A stretch of DNA of 64,000 nt from Actinosynnema sp. ALI-1.44 (GTDB taxonomy: Bacteria > Actinomycetota > Actinomycetes > Mycobacteriales > Pseudonocardiaceae). Of this stretch, positions 35,624-44,834 are shown piece by piece. The notes under the pieces were generated by a model. That model was not told the DNA's origin. It did no database searches and worked only from the letters and a program-made list of their open reading frames with translations. Both the position numbers and the translations under genes were made by a program. Position 1 is the stretch's first letter, and each line of letters opens with the position of its first letter. The DNA lies in contig NZ_MTQO01000024.1 in assembly GCF_001984155.1 (NCBI RefSeq), positions 17,842 through 81,841 on the forward strand. The letters are read 5' to 3'.

Positions 35624-37222
35624 TCACTCCCCGTCTCGTGACTTGACCACGTCGACGGGAACCGCCTCGGCAGCCTGCCCGGAGTCCGGCTGGTCCTCGG
35701 GTTCCGGCTTCATATGCAAGTTCCGGAGCAGGACCATGATCAAGATTCCGGAGACCGCCACCACGGCGGCGCTGATGCCAGCGGTCACCTGCAGGCCGTG
35801 GGTGAACGCCTGGCGGGCGGCGGCGAGCAGGTCGACGCCGAGCTGACCGGACAGTTGCCCAGCCGTTGCCATGGCACCACCGAGTGTGTCCTGTGCGGCT
35901 GTCGTCGCTTCGGGCGGAACTCCAGCCGGAACGACGTCGGCGACGTCACCGCGATACACAGCCGTGCCGATGGCGCCGAGCACCGCCAAGCCGAGCGCCC
36001 CGCCGAACTCCTGGCTGGTCTCCGAGATCGCCGACGCCGCGCCTGCCCTGTCGGGTGGAGCGGCGCTGACGACGAGGTCTGTGCTCAGGACGCTGCCCGG
36101 GGCGAGGCCGATCGCGAAGACGATGGACCCGGTTACGACGATCGCGAGTCCGCCGGTGGCGTCAACCTGGGTGAGCATGCCGAACCCGGCGGCAGCGATC
36201 ACCATGCCAACGCCCATGGCGACGGACGGCCGAACCCACCGCACGATGGTCGAGGCCAGCATGACGCCGACGATCAGCCCGCCGACCATGGGCAGACCCC
36301 ACAGCCCAGCCGACAATGGCGACAGCCCAAGCACCATCTGCAGATACTGCGCGATGAAGAGGTTCAAGCCCATCATGATGAAGCTGCCGATCATCATGAT
36401 CGCCAACGATCCGCTGAAGGCGCGGCTGGCGAACAGGTTCAGGTCGAGCAGTGGATCAGCGAGCTTGCGCTGCCTTCGGACGAACCCCGCGCCGATGACC
36501 AGCCCGACCACGATGAGCAGCGCGGCCAGCCAGTCTGCTCCGTGCTCGGCGATGTCCTTGATGGCATAGATGACCGTCAGTACTGCGACAAGCGACATTC
36601 CCGCGCTGATCAGGTCCACCCGGCCCGCCTTTGGATCGCGGTATTCCGGCAGCAGTATCGGTCCCACCACCAGCAACAGCACCATCACCGGTACGCCGAG
36701 CAGGAACACCGAGCCCCACCAGAAGTTCTCCAGCAAAGCACCGCCAACCAGCGGTCCTATCGCCGCGCCGACCATGAAGCTGATCATCCACGTCCCGATG
36801 GCGACCGAGCGCTGCGCCGAGTCGTGGAACATATTGCGGATCAGCGCCAGAGTGGAGGGCATCAGGGTCGCTCCGGCCACCCCAAGCAGCGCGCGAGCCG
36901 CGATCAGCAATTCGGCGCTGCCCGCGAACGCGGCGAGCATCGAGGCGCCACCGAACGCGGCGGCGCCGATCAGCAGCAGCTTGCGCCTCCCGATGCGGTC
37001 ACCCAGGGTGCCCATCGTGATCAGGAAGCCGGCCAGCAGGAACCCATAGATGTCGGTGATCCACAGCAACTGCGAACTGCTGGGTTTCAAATCTGCGCTC
37101 AGCGACGGCACCGCCAGGTGCAGAACGGTCAAATCCATGGAAAGGAGCAGGGTCGGCAGCGCAAGCACCGCTAGCCCAATCCATTCCCGTCGCCCAGCGC
37201 GGGCTGGGATCTCTGACGTCAT
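35624..37222 (-). CDS. DHA2-type MFS drug exporter
   Basis: I choose ATG 37222. The 532-residue protein shows 14 hydrophobic segments, the MFS motif A-like GDRIGRRKLLLIGAAAFGG, and the antiporter motif C region (FMVGAAIGPLVGGALLENF). It resembles QacA/EmrB-type proton-driven exporters and is probably the self-resistance pump for the cluster product. It begins 194 bp after the glycosyltransferase stop, so it likely has its own promoter. A GAGAGCTCTC palindrome at 37223-37232 directly precedes the start and could be a regulator site. Confidence 0.87.
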   Translation of the reverse strand: MTSEIPARAGRREWIGLAVLALPTLLLSMDLTVLHLAVPSLSADLKPSSSQLLWITDIYGFLLAGFLITMGTLGDRIGRRKLLLIGAAAFGGASMLAAFAGSAELLIAARALLGVAGATLMPSTLALIRNMFHDSAQRSVAIGTWMISFMVGAAIGPLVGGALLENFWWGSVFLLGVPVMVLLLVVGPILLPEYRDPKAGRVDLISAGMSLVAVLTVIYAIKDIAEHGADWLAALLIVVGLVIGAGFVRRQRKLADPLLDLNLFASRAFSGSLAIMMIGSFIMMGLNLFIAQYLQMVLGLSPLSAGLWGLPMVGGLIVGVMLASTIVRWVRPSVAMGVGMVIAAAGFGMLTQVDATGGLAIVVTGSIVFAIGLAPGSVLSTDLVVSAAPPDRAGAASAISETSQEFGGALGLAVLGAIGTAVYRGDVADVVPAGVPPEATTAAQDTLGGAMATAGQLSGQLGVDLLAAARQAFTHGLQVTAGISAAVVAVSGILIMVLLRNLHMKPEPEDQPDSGQAAEAVPVDVVKSRDGE

Positions 37223-37416
37223 GAGAGCTCTCGTCTCAGTAGTGTCGCGCAGATTGCCGAAACTCGTCACCGGCAAGATCAAAAATGACAGAATCTCAAG
37301 CGCGACCAAGGTTCGAGGTCGCCGAAACTTGAAGTTGTAAAACCATACTAGCACCCCTGAGCAGCGACGACCCTGAAATTATCGGCCAGCTTCCGGTCTT
37401 GCCCCCGGGAGCCTGG
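37223..37416 (-). promoter_or_regulatory. Probable promoter region of the DHA2 exporter
   Basis: This 194-bp gene-free stretch is locally AT-rich (37270-37350). It contains a TAGTAT -10-like element on the minus strand near 37347 and the GAGAGCTCTC palindrome next to the start codon. Confidence 0.4.
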
Positions 37417-38682
37417 TCAGCCGCGGTGCAATGCCGTCAATTTCTCCAGCATCGGAACGAGATCATTCGGGCTCGGCGTAGCCAGTGAGTCCTCGTACAG
37501 CGATATCGCACCATCGGTGAACGAGGGCTCGGTCAAGATCTGGATGAGCTGTTTCCGCACCGCGTCCGCGGAGAACCCGACACTGTCGACGACAAGGCCC
37601 GCGCCACGATCGACCACATATTTCGCGAGATCGTCGTAGTCGGCGCCGTCCTCGAGAGAGATGAGCTGCGGCACCTTGTTCGCCACCGCGGCCGCGAACG
37701 TCCCGGTGCCCCCGTGGTGAATGATCGCCGAGCAGGTCGGCAGCAGGAGGTGCAGTGGCAAGTAGTCGACCACGCGCACGTTGCCGGGGACCGTGCCCAC
37801 CACGGCGAGCTGTGTGGCGTTCAACGTGGCCACGACTTCGATGTCCATGTCCGCCACCATGTCGAACAAGTCCGCGAGCGGAACATCGGTTGCCTGGAAG
37901 AACTTCCGCAGAGCCAGCCCCAACGTCAGGCATACCCGTGGCCGCTCCGGCTGCCGCCACAACCATTCCGGAATTGCCGCCGATCCATTATAGGGCACCG
38001 AGCGGATCGGGATGGAACGCAGGTCGAGCGGCAGGCGCATCCGGGTCGCCATCGGGTCGATGGTCCACTGACCGATGAGCATTTCCTCGTCAAATTCGTC
38101 CCCGAACCGCCGCAGCGTCGGTGCCATCAACGCCGCCATCACATCCTCGGTCAGGTCCGACCCCTGCTCGTTGAGCTTGTCCAGCAGTTTCACCCTGATC
38201 CATGCGAAGTCGTCCAGTCCCCAGAGGAAACGGGCATGCGCGGCACCACACGCACGTGCGGCGATCGGCGCGGGCAGGAACAGGGGATCCCAGATGATCA
38301 GATCCGGCCGCCAGCCACGCGCGAAGTCGACGAGGTCGTCCACCAAGGGCCGGTGCTCAGGACCAGGCGGCTCGGCTGGGTAGTACATCGAGAACGCGGA
38401 CAGCAGGTACTGCCTGTCCGACTTGCGAAGGCGACCGAGATCGCCGGAAAGCGCGTCGACGACGATCCGGCGCGCTTCATCGTCGCCCTGCACGATGGCC
38501 GCGATATCCATGGTCTCGCCCACCGAGACCGCTGTCAGGCCGGTGGTGGTGATCGCATCGACCATGTCCGGGTGGCTGGCGACGCAGACCTCGTGCCCCG
38601 CGCCCCGCAGCGCTCCGGCCAGCGGAACGATGGGATAGAGGTGCGATGTCGACGACACGACCGTGAACAGCACTCGCATCAT
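37417..38682 (-). CDS. Macrolide-type NDP-sugar glycosyltransferase
   Basis: This 421-residue GT-B enzyme of family 1 (DesVII/EryCIII/UrdGT-like) has an N-terminal acceptor domain (VLFTVVSSTSHLYPIVPLAG, GHEVCVASHPDMVDAI). The C-terminal donor domain carries VRVVDYLPLHLLLPTCSAII and HHGGTGTFAAAVANKVPQLI, the His-rich diphosphate-binding motif. It is the only glycosyltransferase in the cluster and overlaps the aminotransferase stop by 4 bp (ATGA). It therefore most likely transfers the 4-aminosugar. No DesVIII-type helper protein is seen. Confidence 0.88.
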   Translation of the reverse strand: MMRVLFTVVSSTSHLYPIVPLAGALRGAGHEVCVASHPDMVDAITTTGLTAVSVGETMDIAAIVQGDDEARRIVVDALSGDLGRLRKSDRQYLLSAFSMYYPAEPPGPEHRPLVDDLVDFARGWRPDLIIWDPLFLPAPIAARACGAAHARFLWGLDDFAWIRVKLLDKLNEQGSDLTEDVMAALMAPTLRRFGDEFDEEMLIGQWTIDPMATRMRLPLDLRSIPIRSVPYNGSAAIPEWLWRQPERPRVCLTLGLALRKFFQATDVPLADLFDMVADMDIEVVATLNATQLAVVGTVPGNVRVVDYLPLHLLLPTCSAIIHHGGTGTFAAAVANKVPQLISLEDGADYDDLAKYVVDRGAGLVVDSVGFSADAVRKQLIQILTEPSFTDGAISLYEDSLATPSPNDLVPMLEKLTALHRG

Positions 38683-39875
38683 GATTTCCCGTCGGGTAGT
38701 TGTCGCGATGTGCCGTGGTCGTCGAGGCCGGCCAGGTGCTCCCGGCGCCGGTGGTCCACGGCCTTGCGGAGTTCGTCGGCCACGGTGTGCACGTCCGTGT
38801 CATCAAGTCCTTGGTGCAGTGGCAGCAACAGGGTGGCGTCCGCCGCCGAATCGGTCGCAGGTAGCGCACCAGCCGCGCGGTAGGCGGGCACTTTGTGCAA
38901 TGGGGGGTAGCGAAACGTCGTGTAGATGTCGTTGGCGAGGAGATCGGTGGCCACCAGGTCGCGGATTGCCGGGTCCAGCTGCACCCAGTAGAAGTAGTGG
39001 GAAGTGCGGTGCCCGGCGGGCAGGGACGGCAGCGTCCGGATTCCGGGCACCCCGGCCAGCAAACGGTCGTACAGCTGGACGATCTCGCGGCGCCTGCTGA
39101 CGAACCGCGGCAGCCTGCGCAGCTGCACGGAGCCGATCGCGGCGGTCAGGTCGTTGCCGATCAACCGGCGGCCGAAGTCCTGGACGTCCAACTCCCACCA
39201 TCGGGCGGACACCTTGGCGGCGGCGAACCCGTTGGCTTGCTCGAGACCGTGGTACGCCAGCCGCCGGGCTCGCCGGGCGAGCTGACCGTCCCGCAGACAG
39301 AGCATTCCGCCGTCCCCGGTGACCAGTATCTTCATCGCGTCGAAGCTCCACACCCCGATGTCTCCGAAGGTCCCGCACGCTTTGCCGCCGACCGAGGAGG
39401 CCACCGCGCAGGCGGCATCCTCGATCAGGGGGATGCCCCGATCCCGGCAGAGTGCGGAGATCGCGGAGATCTCACCGGGATAGCCGCCGTAGTGCAGCAC
39501 GAGCACGGCCTTCGTCCGCGACGTCAGCACGCCTTCGACATCGGTGACTGTCGGGTTGAGGGTTCTCGGATCGACGTCGCAGAACACCGGTTGGGCGCCG
39601 GTGGCCGCGATCGCGTTCCCGGCGGAGACGAAGCTGATCGACGGGAGCACCACCTCGTCCCCTGCACCGAGCCCGAGCAGTTCGCCTGCCAGGAACAACC
39701 CGGCGGTGGCCGAGGCGATGAACAGCACATTTTCCGGATCGACCCCGAGATGTGCGGCGAATTCCGCTTCGAATGCCTTGGTTCGCGGTCCATGACCGGG
39801 CCAGTTGCTGTCGAAAACCTGAGATACGGCGTCGAGTTCCTCCGCGCCGAGCATTGGCTGAAAAATGTTGAGCAT
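38679..39875 (-). CDS. NDP-hexose 4-aminotransferase (DegT/DnrJ/EryC1 family)
   Basis: I choose ATG 39875, preceded by GAGGAGAG. The 398-residue PLP enzyme has LFIASATAGLFLAGELLGLG, IEDAACAVASSVGGKACGTF, and the PLP lysine in WSFDAMKILVTGDGG (K182). It therefore transaminates, unlike its neighbour at 40514-41833, which has His at that position. By analogy with SpnR it would install the 4-amino group on a 2,3,6-trideoxy-4-ketohexose. It is coupled to the glycosyltransferase by ATGA overlap and follows the epimerase by 8 bp. Confidence 0.85.
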   Translation of the reverse strand: MLNIFQPMLGAEELDAVSQVFDSNWPGHGPRTKAFEAEFAAHLGVDPENVLFIASATAGLFLAGELLGLGAGDEVVLPSISFVSAGNAIAATGAQPVFCDVDPRTLNPTVTDVEGVLTSRTKAVLVLHYGGYPGEISAISALCRDRGIPLIEDAACAVASSVGGKACGTFGDIGVWSFDAMKILVTGDGGMLCLRDGQLARRARRLAYHGLEQANGFAAAKVSARWWELDVQDFGRRLIGNDLTAAIGSVQLRRLPRFVSRRREIVQLYDRLLAGVPGIRTLPSLPAGHRTSHYFYWVQLDPAIRDLVATDLLANDIYTTFRYPPLHKVPAYRAAGALPATDSAADATLLLPLHQGLDDTDVHTVADELRKAVDHRRREHLAGLDDHGTSRQLPDGKS

Positions 39876-39883
39876 TTCTCTCC

Positions 39884-40480
39884 TCAGTCGGGATGCCTTG
39901 CCTGCACGGCCGGAATGGGCCATTCGGCCAGTAACCCCCTGGCTCGCGCCTTGGCGACACTTGTCGCCCCGGCGTCCTTCGCAGACATCAGCGGTGGTTC
40001 CCTGAAGCCCCACGGAAGGGCCAGCTCAGGGTCGAACGGGTCGATGTCGATCTGTGTACCCGGAACGTGCACGGTGGACAGTACGTAGCAGACACACGTG
40101 CGGTCCTCGAGCGCGAGGAAACCATGGCCGACGCCTTCTGGCACGAAGACCGAGCTACCTGACGCGGGATCGAGTCGCGTGATCGCGTGGCGGCCGAACG
40201 CAGGCGAACCCACCCGCAGGTCCACCACGACATCGTGAACGGCACCACGCACGCAGCTCACGTACTTGGCCTGCCCCGGCGGGACAGTGACGCTGTGCAG
40301 CCCGCGCAGGGTATTACGCCTTGACGTCGAGTAGTTGATCTGGCGCGGCGTGAACGGCCTGCCGACCGCGCACTCAAGCACGTCGGCGCGTAGCCCCTCG
40401 TAGAACACTCCGCGCTCGTCGCGGAGTTGATCGGGGGTAATGACGAACGCGCCGGGAACGACGGTCTCGCTCACTCTCAC
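39884..40480 (-). CDS. dTDP-4-keto-6-deoxyhexose 3,5-epimerase (RmlC-like)
   Basis: From GTG 40480 (GAGGA upstream), 198 residues. The cupin core shows RDERGVFYEGLRAD, the catalytic His segment NTLRGLHSVTVPPGQAKYVS, VVVDLRVGSPAFGRH, and the VPEGVGHGFLALEDRTCVCY loop. It epimerises C5 (and/or C3) of a 4-ketosugar, which in this pathway would give an L-configured product. It lies between the 3-dehydratase and aminotransferase genes in one operon. Confidence 0.87.
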   Translation of the reverse strand: MRVSETVVPGAFVITPDQLRDERGVFYEGLRADVLECAVGRPFTPRQINYSTSRRNTLRGLHSVTVPPGQAKYVSCVRGAVHDVVVDLRVGSPAFGRHAITRLDPASGSSVFVPEGVGHGFLALEDRTCVCYVLSTVHVPGTQIDIDPFDPELALPWGFREPPLMSAKDAGATSVAKARARGLLAEWPIPAVQARHPD

Positions 40481-40513
40481 CTTTCGGTCCTCTCTTCCCG
40501 GTCGTGACCGTGA

Positions 40514-41833
40514 TCAGCGGGCGGCGGCGAATGGCGAGTGGTCATGTGCGAACTCGGTGATGGACTTGATGATGTAATCGATCATCTCGGTGCTCAGCCC
40601 CGGATATACACCAACCCAGAATGTGTCCGCCGTTACCACGTCGCTGTTGGCGAGGTGGCCGGAGACGCGGAACTCGGCGTTCGCATACGCGGGATGGCGG
40701 GTCAGATTACCGCCGAAGAAACGCCGGGTGGAGATGTTGCGTGATTCCAGGAACGCCACGAGATCCTTGCGCGTGTATCCGGCCGAGGGCAAGACGGTCA
40801 GCACGAAACCGAACCAACTCGGATCCGCGCCCGGTGTCGGTTCGGGCAGCAGGAGGCCGGGCACGCCATCGAGTTCCGCGCGCATCCGACGCCAGTTCCG
40901 GCGGCGTACCTCGCCGAATTCGTCGACCTTCCGGAGTTGTGTCACGCCCAGTGCCGCCTGCAGGTCAGTGGACTTCAGGTTGTAGCCGACGTGGGAGAAG
41001 ATGTACTTGTGGTCGTAGCCGTGCGGTAGCGTGCCCAGTTGCTGGTCGAACCGCTTGAAGCACTTGTTGTCCTCACCCGGTTCGCACCAGCAGTCCCGGC
41101 CCCAGTCGCGGAACGACTCGACGAGTCTGGCCAGCGCGAGATTGTTGGTGACCACGCAACCGCCCTCGCCCATGGTGATGTGGTGGGCCGGGTAGAAGCT
41201 GACGGTCGCCAGATCGCCGAAGGTTCCGGTGAGTTGACCCCGGTAGCGGGAGCCGACAGCATCGCAGTTGTCCTCGATGAGGAACAGCCCGTGCTGCTCG
41301 GCGAGGTCGACGATTTCCTGTGCCGCGAACGGATTGCCGAGCGAATGAGCCATCATGATCGCCCTCGTGCGTGGCCCGATCGCGGCCGCGACCCTGTCCG
41401 GCGTGGTGTTGTAGGTGCCGAGCTCGATATCCACGAACACCGGGATGAGACGATTCTGCAGGATGGGGTTGACCGTTGTCGGGAAACCCGCGGCCGCGGT
41501 GATCACCTCGTCGCCGGGCCGGAGCTGGTGTTCCTCCAGGCTCGGCGACGTCAGTGCACTCAGCGCGGCCAGGTTCGCCGACGAGCCTGAATTGGTGAGG
41601 TGGGCTTTGCGCAGCCCGAAGTAGCGCGCCAAGCCGCGCTCGAAGCGGCCCGCGCTGAAGCCCGCGGCGATGCGCATATCGAGTGCCGCTTCTACCAGCG
41701 CGATGCGGTCATCGTCGTCGAGCACCGCGCCCGACGCCCATAAGGGAGTCACACCAGGGACGAAGTCCGGCTGATTTACTCCGCGATGGTACTCTCCCGT
41801 CAGCTGGAGAATCTTGTCCTTCATGGTATTCAC
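40514..41833 (-). CDS. NDP-4-keto-6-deoxyhexose 3-dehydratase (SpnQ/E1-like, iron-sulfur and PMP)
   Basis: This 439-residue member of the DegT fold has the PLP lysine replaced by His (FYPAHHITMGEGG, H217), the hallmark of the dehydratases E1/SpnQ/UrdQ. Cysteines in RDCWCEPGEDNKC (C248, C250, C258) match the [2Fe-2S] ligand pattern of that group. It removes the 3-hydroxyl through a PMP-bound radical step and needs an electron donor. With the 2,3-dehydratase/3-ketoreductase pair it leads to a 2,3,6-trideoxy-4-ketosugar. GTG 41833 is the start (AAGGTGAG upstream); ATG 41824 is possible. Confidence 0.9.
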   Translation of the reverse strand: MNTMKDKILQLTGEYHRGVNQPDFVPGVTPLWASGAVLDDDDRIALVEAALDMRIAAGFSAGRFERGLARYFGLRKAHLTNSGSSANLAALSALTSPSLEEHQLRPGDEVITAAAGFPTTVNPILQNRLIPVFVDIELGTYNTTPDRVAAAIGPRTRAIMMAHSLGNPFAAQEIVDLAEQHGLFLIEDNCDAVGSRYRGQLTGTFGDLATVSFYPAHHITMGEGGCVVTNNLALARLVESFRDWGRDCWCEPGEDNKCFKRFDQQLGTLPHGYDHKYIFSHVGYNLKSTDLQAALGVTQLRKVDEFGEVRRRNWRRMRAELDGVPGLLLPEPTPGADPSWFGFVLTVLPSAGYTRKDLVAFLESRNISTRRFFGGNLTRHPAYANAEFRVSGHLANSDVVTADTFWVGVYPGLSTEMIDYIIKSITEFAHDHSPFAAAR

Positions 41834-41856
41834 TTCAACTCACCTTTCCTTGCACG

Positions 41857-42537
41857 TCAGCCGCCGACTTCCGAGTCGATGGTCATAACCACGCGACATA
41901 ACACGAATTCCGCTGGAGCGACCTCCAGGCTGGCGACCGCCGCCTGACCTTCGGCGATCCTCGGAGCTGCCATGTAGCGATGGAAGGCGGCTTCATTCAC
42001 CCATTGCGGGTAGTTGACGAAGGTCTTGCCGTCAAGGCTGATATATGGCGTCGCAGAGATGAATCCAGGGAAATCGCGTTTCCACTCACCGGACTGGACC
42101 AATAGGTCGACCATCGCACTGGCGGACTCGTGCCCGGCCACGTGCCGCGTCGCGACCGCGACGAATCCTGGCGGTTCCGCTGCAGCGGGGCCGTCCACAC
42201 CAGCGGCTCTGGTGCCGCCGAAGGTCGTCGCCGCGGTGACCTCGGGTCTGTTCGCAAGGCTGCCCAGCGCGCCCCTGCCCGGCCCGGCCTTCGTCGAATT
42301 ACTGTGGTCTGCCGCGCTGCCCCACTGGCCACAGCTCACCACGGTGGTGCCGTCGACGCCGAGGTGCACGCGGCCAGTGACGAAACCGGCAGTGTGCCGA
42401 GCATGATCCCGCACCTCACCTACCAGGATGTCCGCCAGCACACCTGCCGTCTCGGGACGATCCACCCGTAGCGTCTCGAAGGTAAAAAAATCAGGCCCCG
42501 CGCTGCGCGCGTGTGCTGATGTCATGAGACCGTCCAT
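41857..42537 (-). CDS. Two-module antibiotic-biosynthesis monooxygenase (ABM fold, AlpJ/JadG-like by inference)
   Basis: The 226-residue protein consists of two ferredoxin-like ABM modules. Module 1 (res. ~17-85) has FFTFETLRVDRPETAGVLAD and GTTVVSCGQWGSAADH; module 2 (res. ~125-226) has FVAVATRHVAGHESASAMVD and GKTFVNYPQWVNEAAFHRYM. The repeated V/N-x-x-QW pattern is typical of the ActVA-ORF6/TcmH/JadG group. In angucycline clusters two-module members (AlpJ, JadG, GilOII) carry out oxidative ring-B cleavage with reduced flavin. Here that is inferred from the fold and cluster type only. A TTA codon lies at 41901-41899. It overlaps the exporter gene by 47 bp. Confidence 0.72.
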   Translation of the reverse strand: MDGLMTSAHARSAGPDFFTFETLRVDRPETAGVLADILVGEVRDHARHTAGFVTGRVHLGVDGTTVVSCGQWGSAADHSNSTKAGPGRGALGSLANRPEVTAATTFGGTRAAGVDGPAAAEPPGFVAVATRHVAGHESASAMVDLLVQSGEWKRDFPGFISATPYISLDGKTFVNYPQWVNEAAFHRYMAAPRIAEGQAAVASLEVAPAEFVLCRVVMTIDSEVGG

Positions 42538-43990
42538 CTGGTGTCCTTTCTCCGCTTGACGAAACCGGCAAACGGCCGCGTGGGAACAGACCAGTGAGTG
42601 CGACCAACAGGCCCGCCACCCCGGCGGCGATGATCAGCAGCAGGGCGGGGCGATAGCCTGCCGAGACCGCATCGGCCGACGCTCCCTCCGGTGCCTCGTT
42701 GGCAACGAGCAGCGCCGCCACCAGCGCCAACATCACTGCGCCGCCCAACTGGACCGCGGTCTGGTACGCCCCACTGGCCATTCCCCGCTCTGCTGTGCGG
42801 ATCCCTGCGATGGCCTGCACGTGCAATGGCGAGAAAGCTAGCAGGAAACCCAAGCCCACCAACAGCATCGTCGGAAGGACGTCGGCGGCGTACGTCGACG
42901 GTGTTCCCGCCGACAGCCACAGGATGTATCCGGCAGGAGGAGCGGCCGCACCAAGAGCGATGAGTCGCGCGGCACCGAAACGGCCGACCATGCGTCCGGA
43001 AAAAGGGGCCGCGAGCGTCAGCAGCATACTGGCGGGCAGGATGGCCAGCCCCACTTGCCATGGCGTCCAGTCCAACAGCGACTGCAACTGGAAAGTGCAG
43101 ACGAGCAGAAAGCCCCAGTACGCACCATTGAGGGCGGCGGCACCGAGAGCCGACCGCATCAGTGCGCGGTTGGTGAAGACACCGAACCGCACCAGAGGCC
43201 GCGGCACCGATCGTTCGATGACGACGAACCCCGCCGCCAGCAGCGCGGTGAGAGCGAAAGCACCAACCGTGCGCGGATGACCCCACCCGATTTCCGGTCC
43301 GGTCACGATCGCGTGCACCAAGAGCAGCATCGCGGCGACGAACGTGCCCGCGCCGGCAAGATCGTACCGGCGATCGGTGTCCTCGCCAGGCTTGTCCCTC
43401 GGGATGAGCCGCAGGCCGAGCGCGAACAATGCGATGGCAACCGGGACCGGAAACAAGAATGTCCACCGCCAGCTCACCTGAGTGAGCGCCCCGGACAGCA
43501 GCAGCCCCAAGGAGAAACCACTGGCGCCGAAGAGAGAGTAGATCGACATCGCCCGGTTGCGGGCCGGGCCCTCTCGAAACGTGTTGCCGATGATGGCAAG
43601 CCCGGTCGGCGCCGTGAGAGCGACGCAGAACCCCTTGACGAAGCGAGTGGCTGTCAGCAGCGCGCCGTTGTCCGCCAACGCGCCAACCAGCGAAGCGGCC
43701 GCGAACACCAGCAGCGCGATGAGATACATGCGGCGACGGCCGAGCAACGCGACGACCCGCCCACCGAAGAGCAGCAATCCGCCGAACCCGAGCGCGAATC
43801 CGCTCATCGTCCACTGCAGAGCGGCGATTCCGAGGTTCAGGTCGTCGCCGATCGAGGGCATGGCCACGATCACCACGGAAACCTCGAGCGCGTCCAAGAG
43901 CATGTTGCCGGAGAGCACGAACAGCAGACCCCAGAGACGAGGATCCCAGCGCACGGGCGCAGGTGTGGCCGTCACCTGTTTCGCTGTCAT
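42491..43990 (-). CDS. MFS drug exporter (DHA2-like), second of the cluster
   Basis: I choose ATG 43990 (GGTGGA upstream). The 499-residue protein shows 12-14 hydrophobic helices, with GGRVVALLGRRRMYLIALLV (motif A-like) and FSLGLLLSGALTQVSWRWTF (motif C-like). It probably exports the polyketide product or an intermediate. It is unlike the pump at 35624-37222 except in fold. It lies within the long biosynthetic operon and its end overlaps the ABM gene start. Confidence 0.87.
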   Translation of the reverse strand: MTAKQVTATPAPVRWDPRLWGLLFVLSGNMLLDALEVSVVIVAMPSIGDDLNLGIAALQWTMSGFALGFGGLLLFGGRVVALLGRRRMYLIALLVFAAASLVGALADNGALLTATRFVKGFCVALTAPTGLAIIGNTFREGPARNRAMSIYSLFGASGFSLGLLLSGALTQVSWRWTFLFPVPVAIALFALGLRLIPRDKPGEDTDRRYDLAGAGTFVAAMLLLVHAIVTGPEIGWGHPRTVGAFALTALLAAGFVVIERSVPRPLVRFGVFTNRALMRSALGAAALNGAYWGFLLVCTFQLQSLLDWTPWQVGLAILPASMLLTLAAPFSGRMVGRFGAARLIALGAAAPPAGYILWLSAGTPSTYAADVLPTMLLVGLGFLLAFSPLHVQAIAGIRTAERGMASGAYQTAVQLGGAVMLALVAALLVANEAPEGASADAVSAGYRPALLLIIAAGVAGLLVALTGLFPRGRLPVSSSGERTPDGRSHDISTRAQRGA

Positions 43991-44072
43991 CTGTGTCCAC
44001 CGCCGTAACTGGTCGCTGGGGGAGGCCGGGCGCAGTCGGCCCCCACCTTGGTTCGCAAATGCCGTCCCGCCA

Positions 44073-44834
44073 TCAGCCGAGCAGCGAGCCGCCGCTGGCA
44101 TCGATGAAGGCACCGGTGATCCAGCGGGCGTCATCAGAAGCCAGGAAAGCCACTACGTCACCGATGTCCGTCGGCTCGCCGACCCTCCCGAACGCCGACA
44201 GATTCGACATGAACGCCACGGCGTCCGGGTTGTTGAAGATCTCGCTGCCGTTGTTGGTGACGCCGGGCGCCACGCTGTTGACGGTGATGCCTCGCGAACC
44301 GAGGTGCTTGGCGTAGTGCAGGGCGATCATCTCCACCGCGCCCTTGGTCATCGCGTACGCCACTTCCTGAGCGTTGGAGACCCGGGTCAGCCCGGACGAG
44401 ATATTGATGACCCGCCCGCCGTCCGGCATGACCGACAGGGCGCGCATCAGAATGAACAGTGGTGCTTTGGCGTTCACTGCCATCAGACGGTCGAACAGTT
44501 CCGGTGTGACGTCCTCGGGCGCCACTCCGCCCATGATGCCCGCGTTGTTCACCAGGATGTCCAGCTCGACCCGTCCGCCGTGCTCTTTGAGGCCCGCCTG
44601 AACGCCGTCGAACAGCACCTCGACGTCGCCCGGCACGCCCAGTTCGGCCTGGACAGCGAACGCGCGGCCGCCTGCCGCGACGATAGTCTTGACGGTCTGC
44701 TCGGCCGCCTCGGAATTGGTCGAGTAATGCACGGCGACGAGCGCGCCGTCGCGGCCGAGCCGCTCGGCGATCGCCCTGCCGATTCCCCGGCTCGCGCCGG
44801 TGACCAGTGCGGTTTTGTTCGTCAACCTGTTCAC
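44073..44834 (-). CDS. SDR reductase, partner of the adjacent FAD oxygenase (PgaM reductase/LanV-like)
   Basis: GTG 44834 overlaps the FAD-oxygenase stop (GTGA) and has GAGGAAAAA upstream. The 253-residue short-chain dehydrogenase has TGASRGIG (res. 12-19), NNAG near 96, and a catalytic Ser-Tyr-Lys (S146, Y160, K164 in VAYAMTKG). In angucycline pathways the PgaM-type protein is an FAD oxygenase fused to just such an SDR, which reduces the C6 ketone. Here the two are separate but translationally coupled genes, so I infer the same two-step job. Confidence 0.82.
   Translation of the reverse strand: MNRLTNKTALVTGASRGIGRAIAERLGRDGALVAVHYSTNSEAAEQTVKTIVAAGGRAFAVQAELGVPGDVEVLFDGVQAGLKEHGGRVELDILVNNAGIMGGVAPEDVTPELFDRLMAVNAKAPLFILMRALSVMPDGGRVINISSGLTRVSNAQEVAYAMTKGAVEMIALHYAKHLGSRGITVNSVAPGVTNNGSEIFNNPDAVAFMSNLSAFGRVGEPTDIGDVVAFLASDDARWITGAFIDASGGSLLG

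Noticed and set aside
35714..37174. 486-codon plus-strand frame
   Set aside because: It is antisense to the DHA2 exporter, rich in His/Gln/Arg/Asp, and has no recognisable domain.
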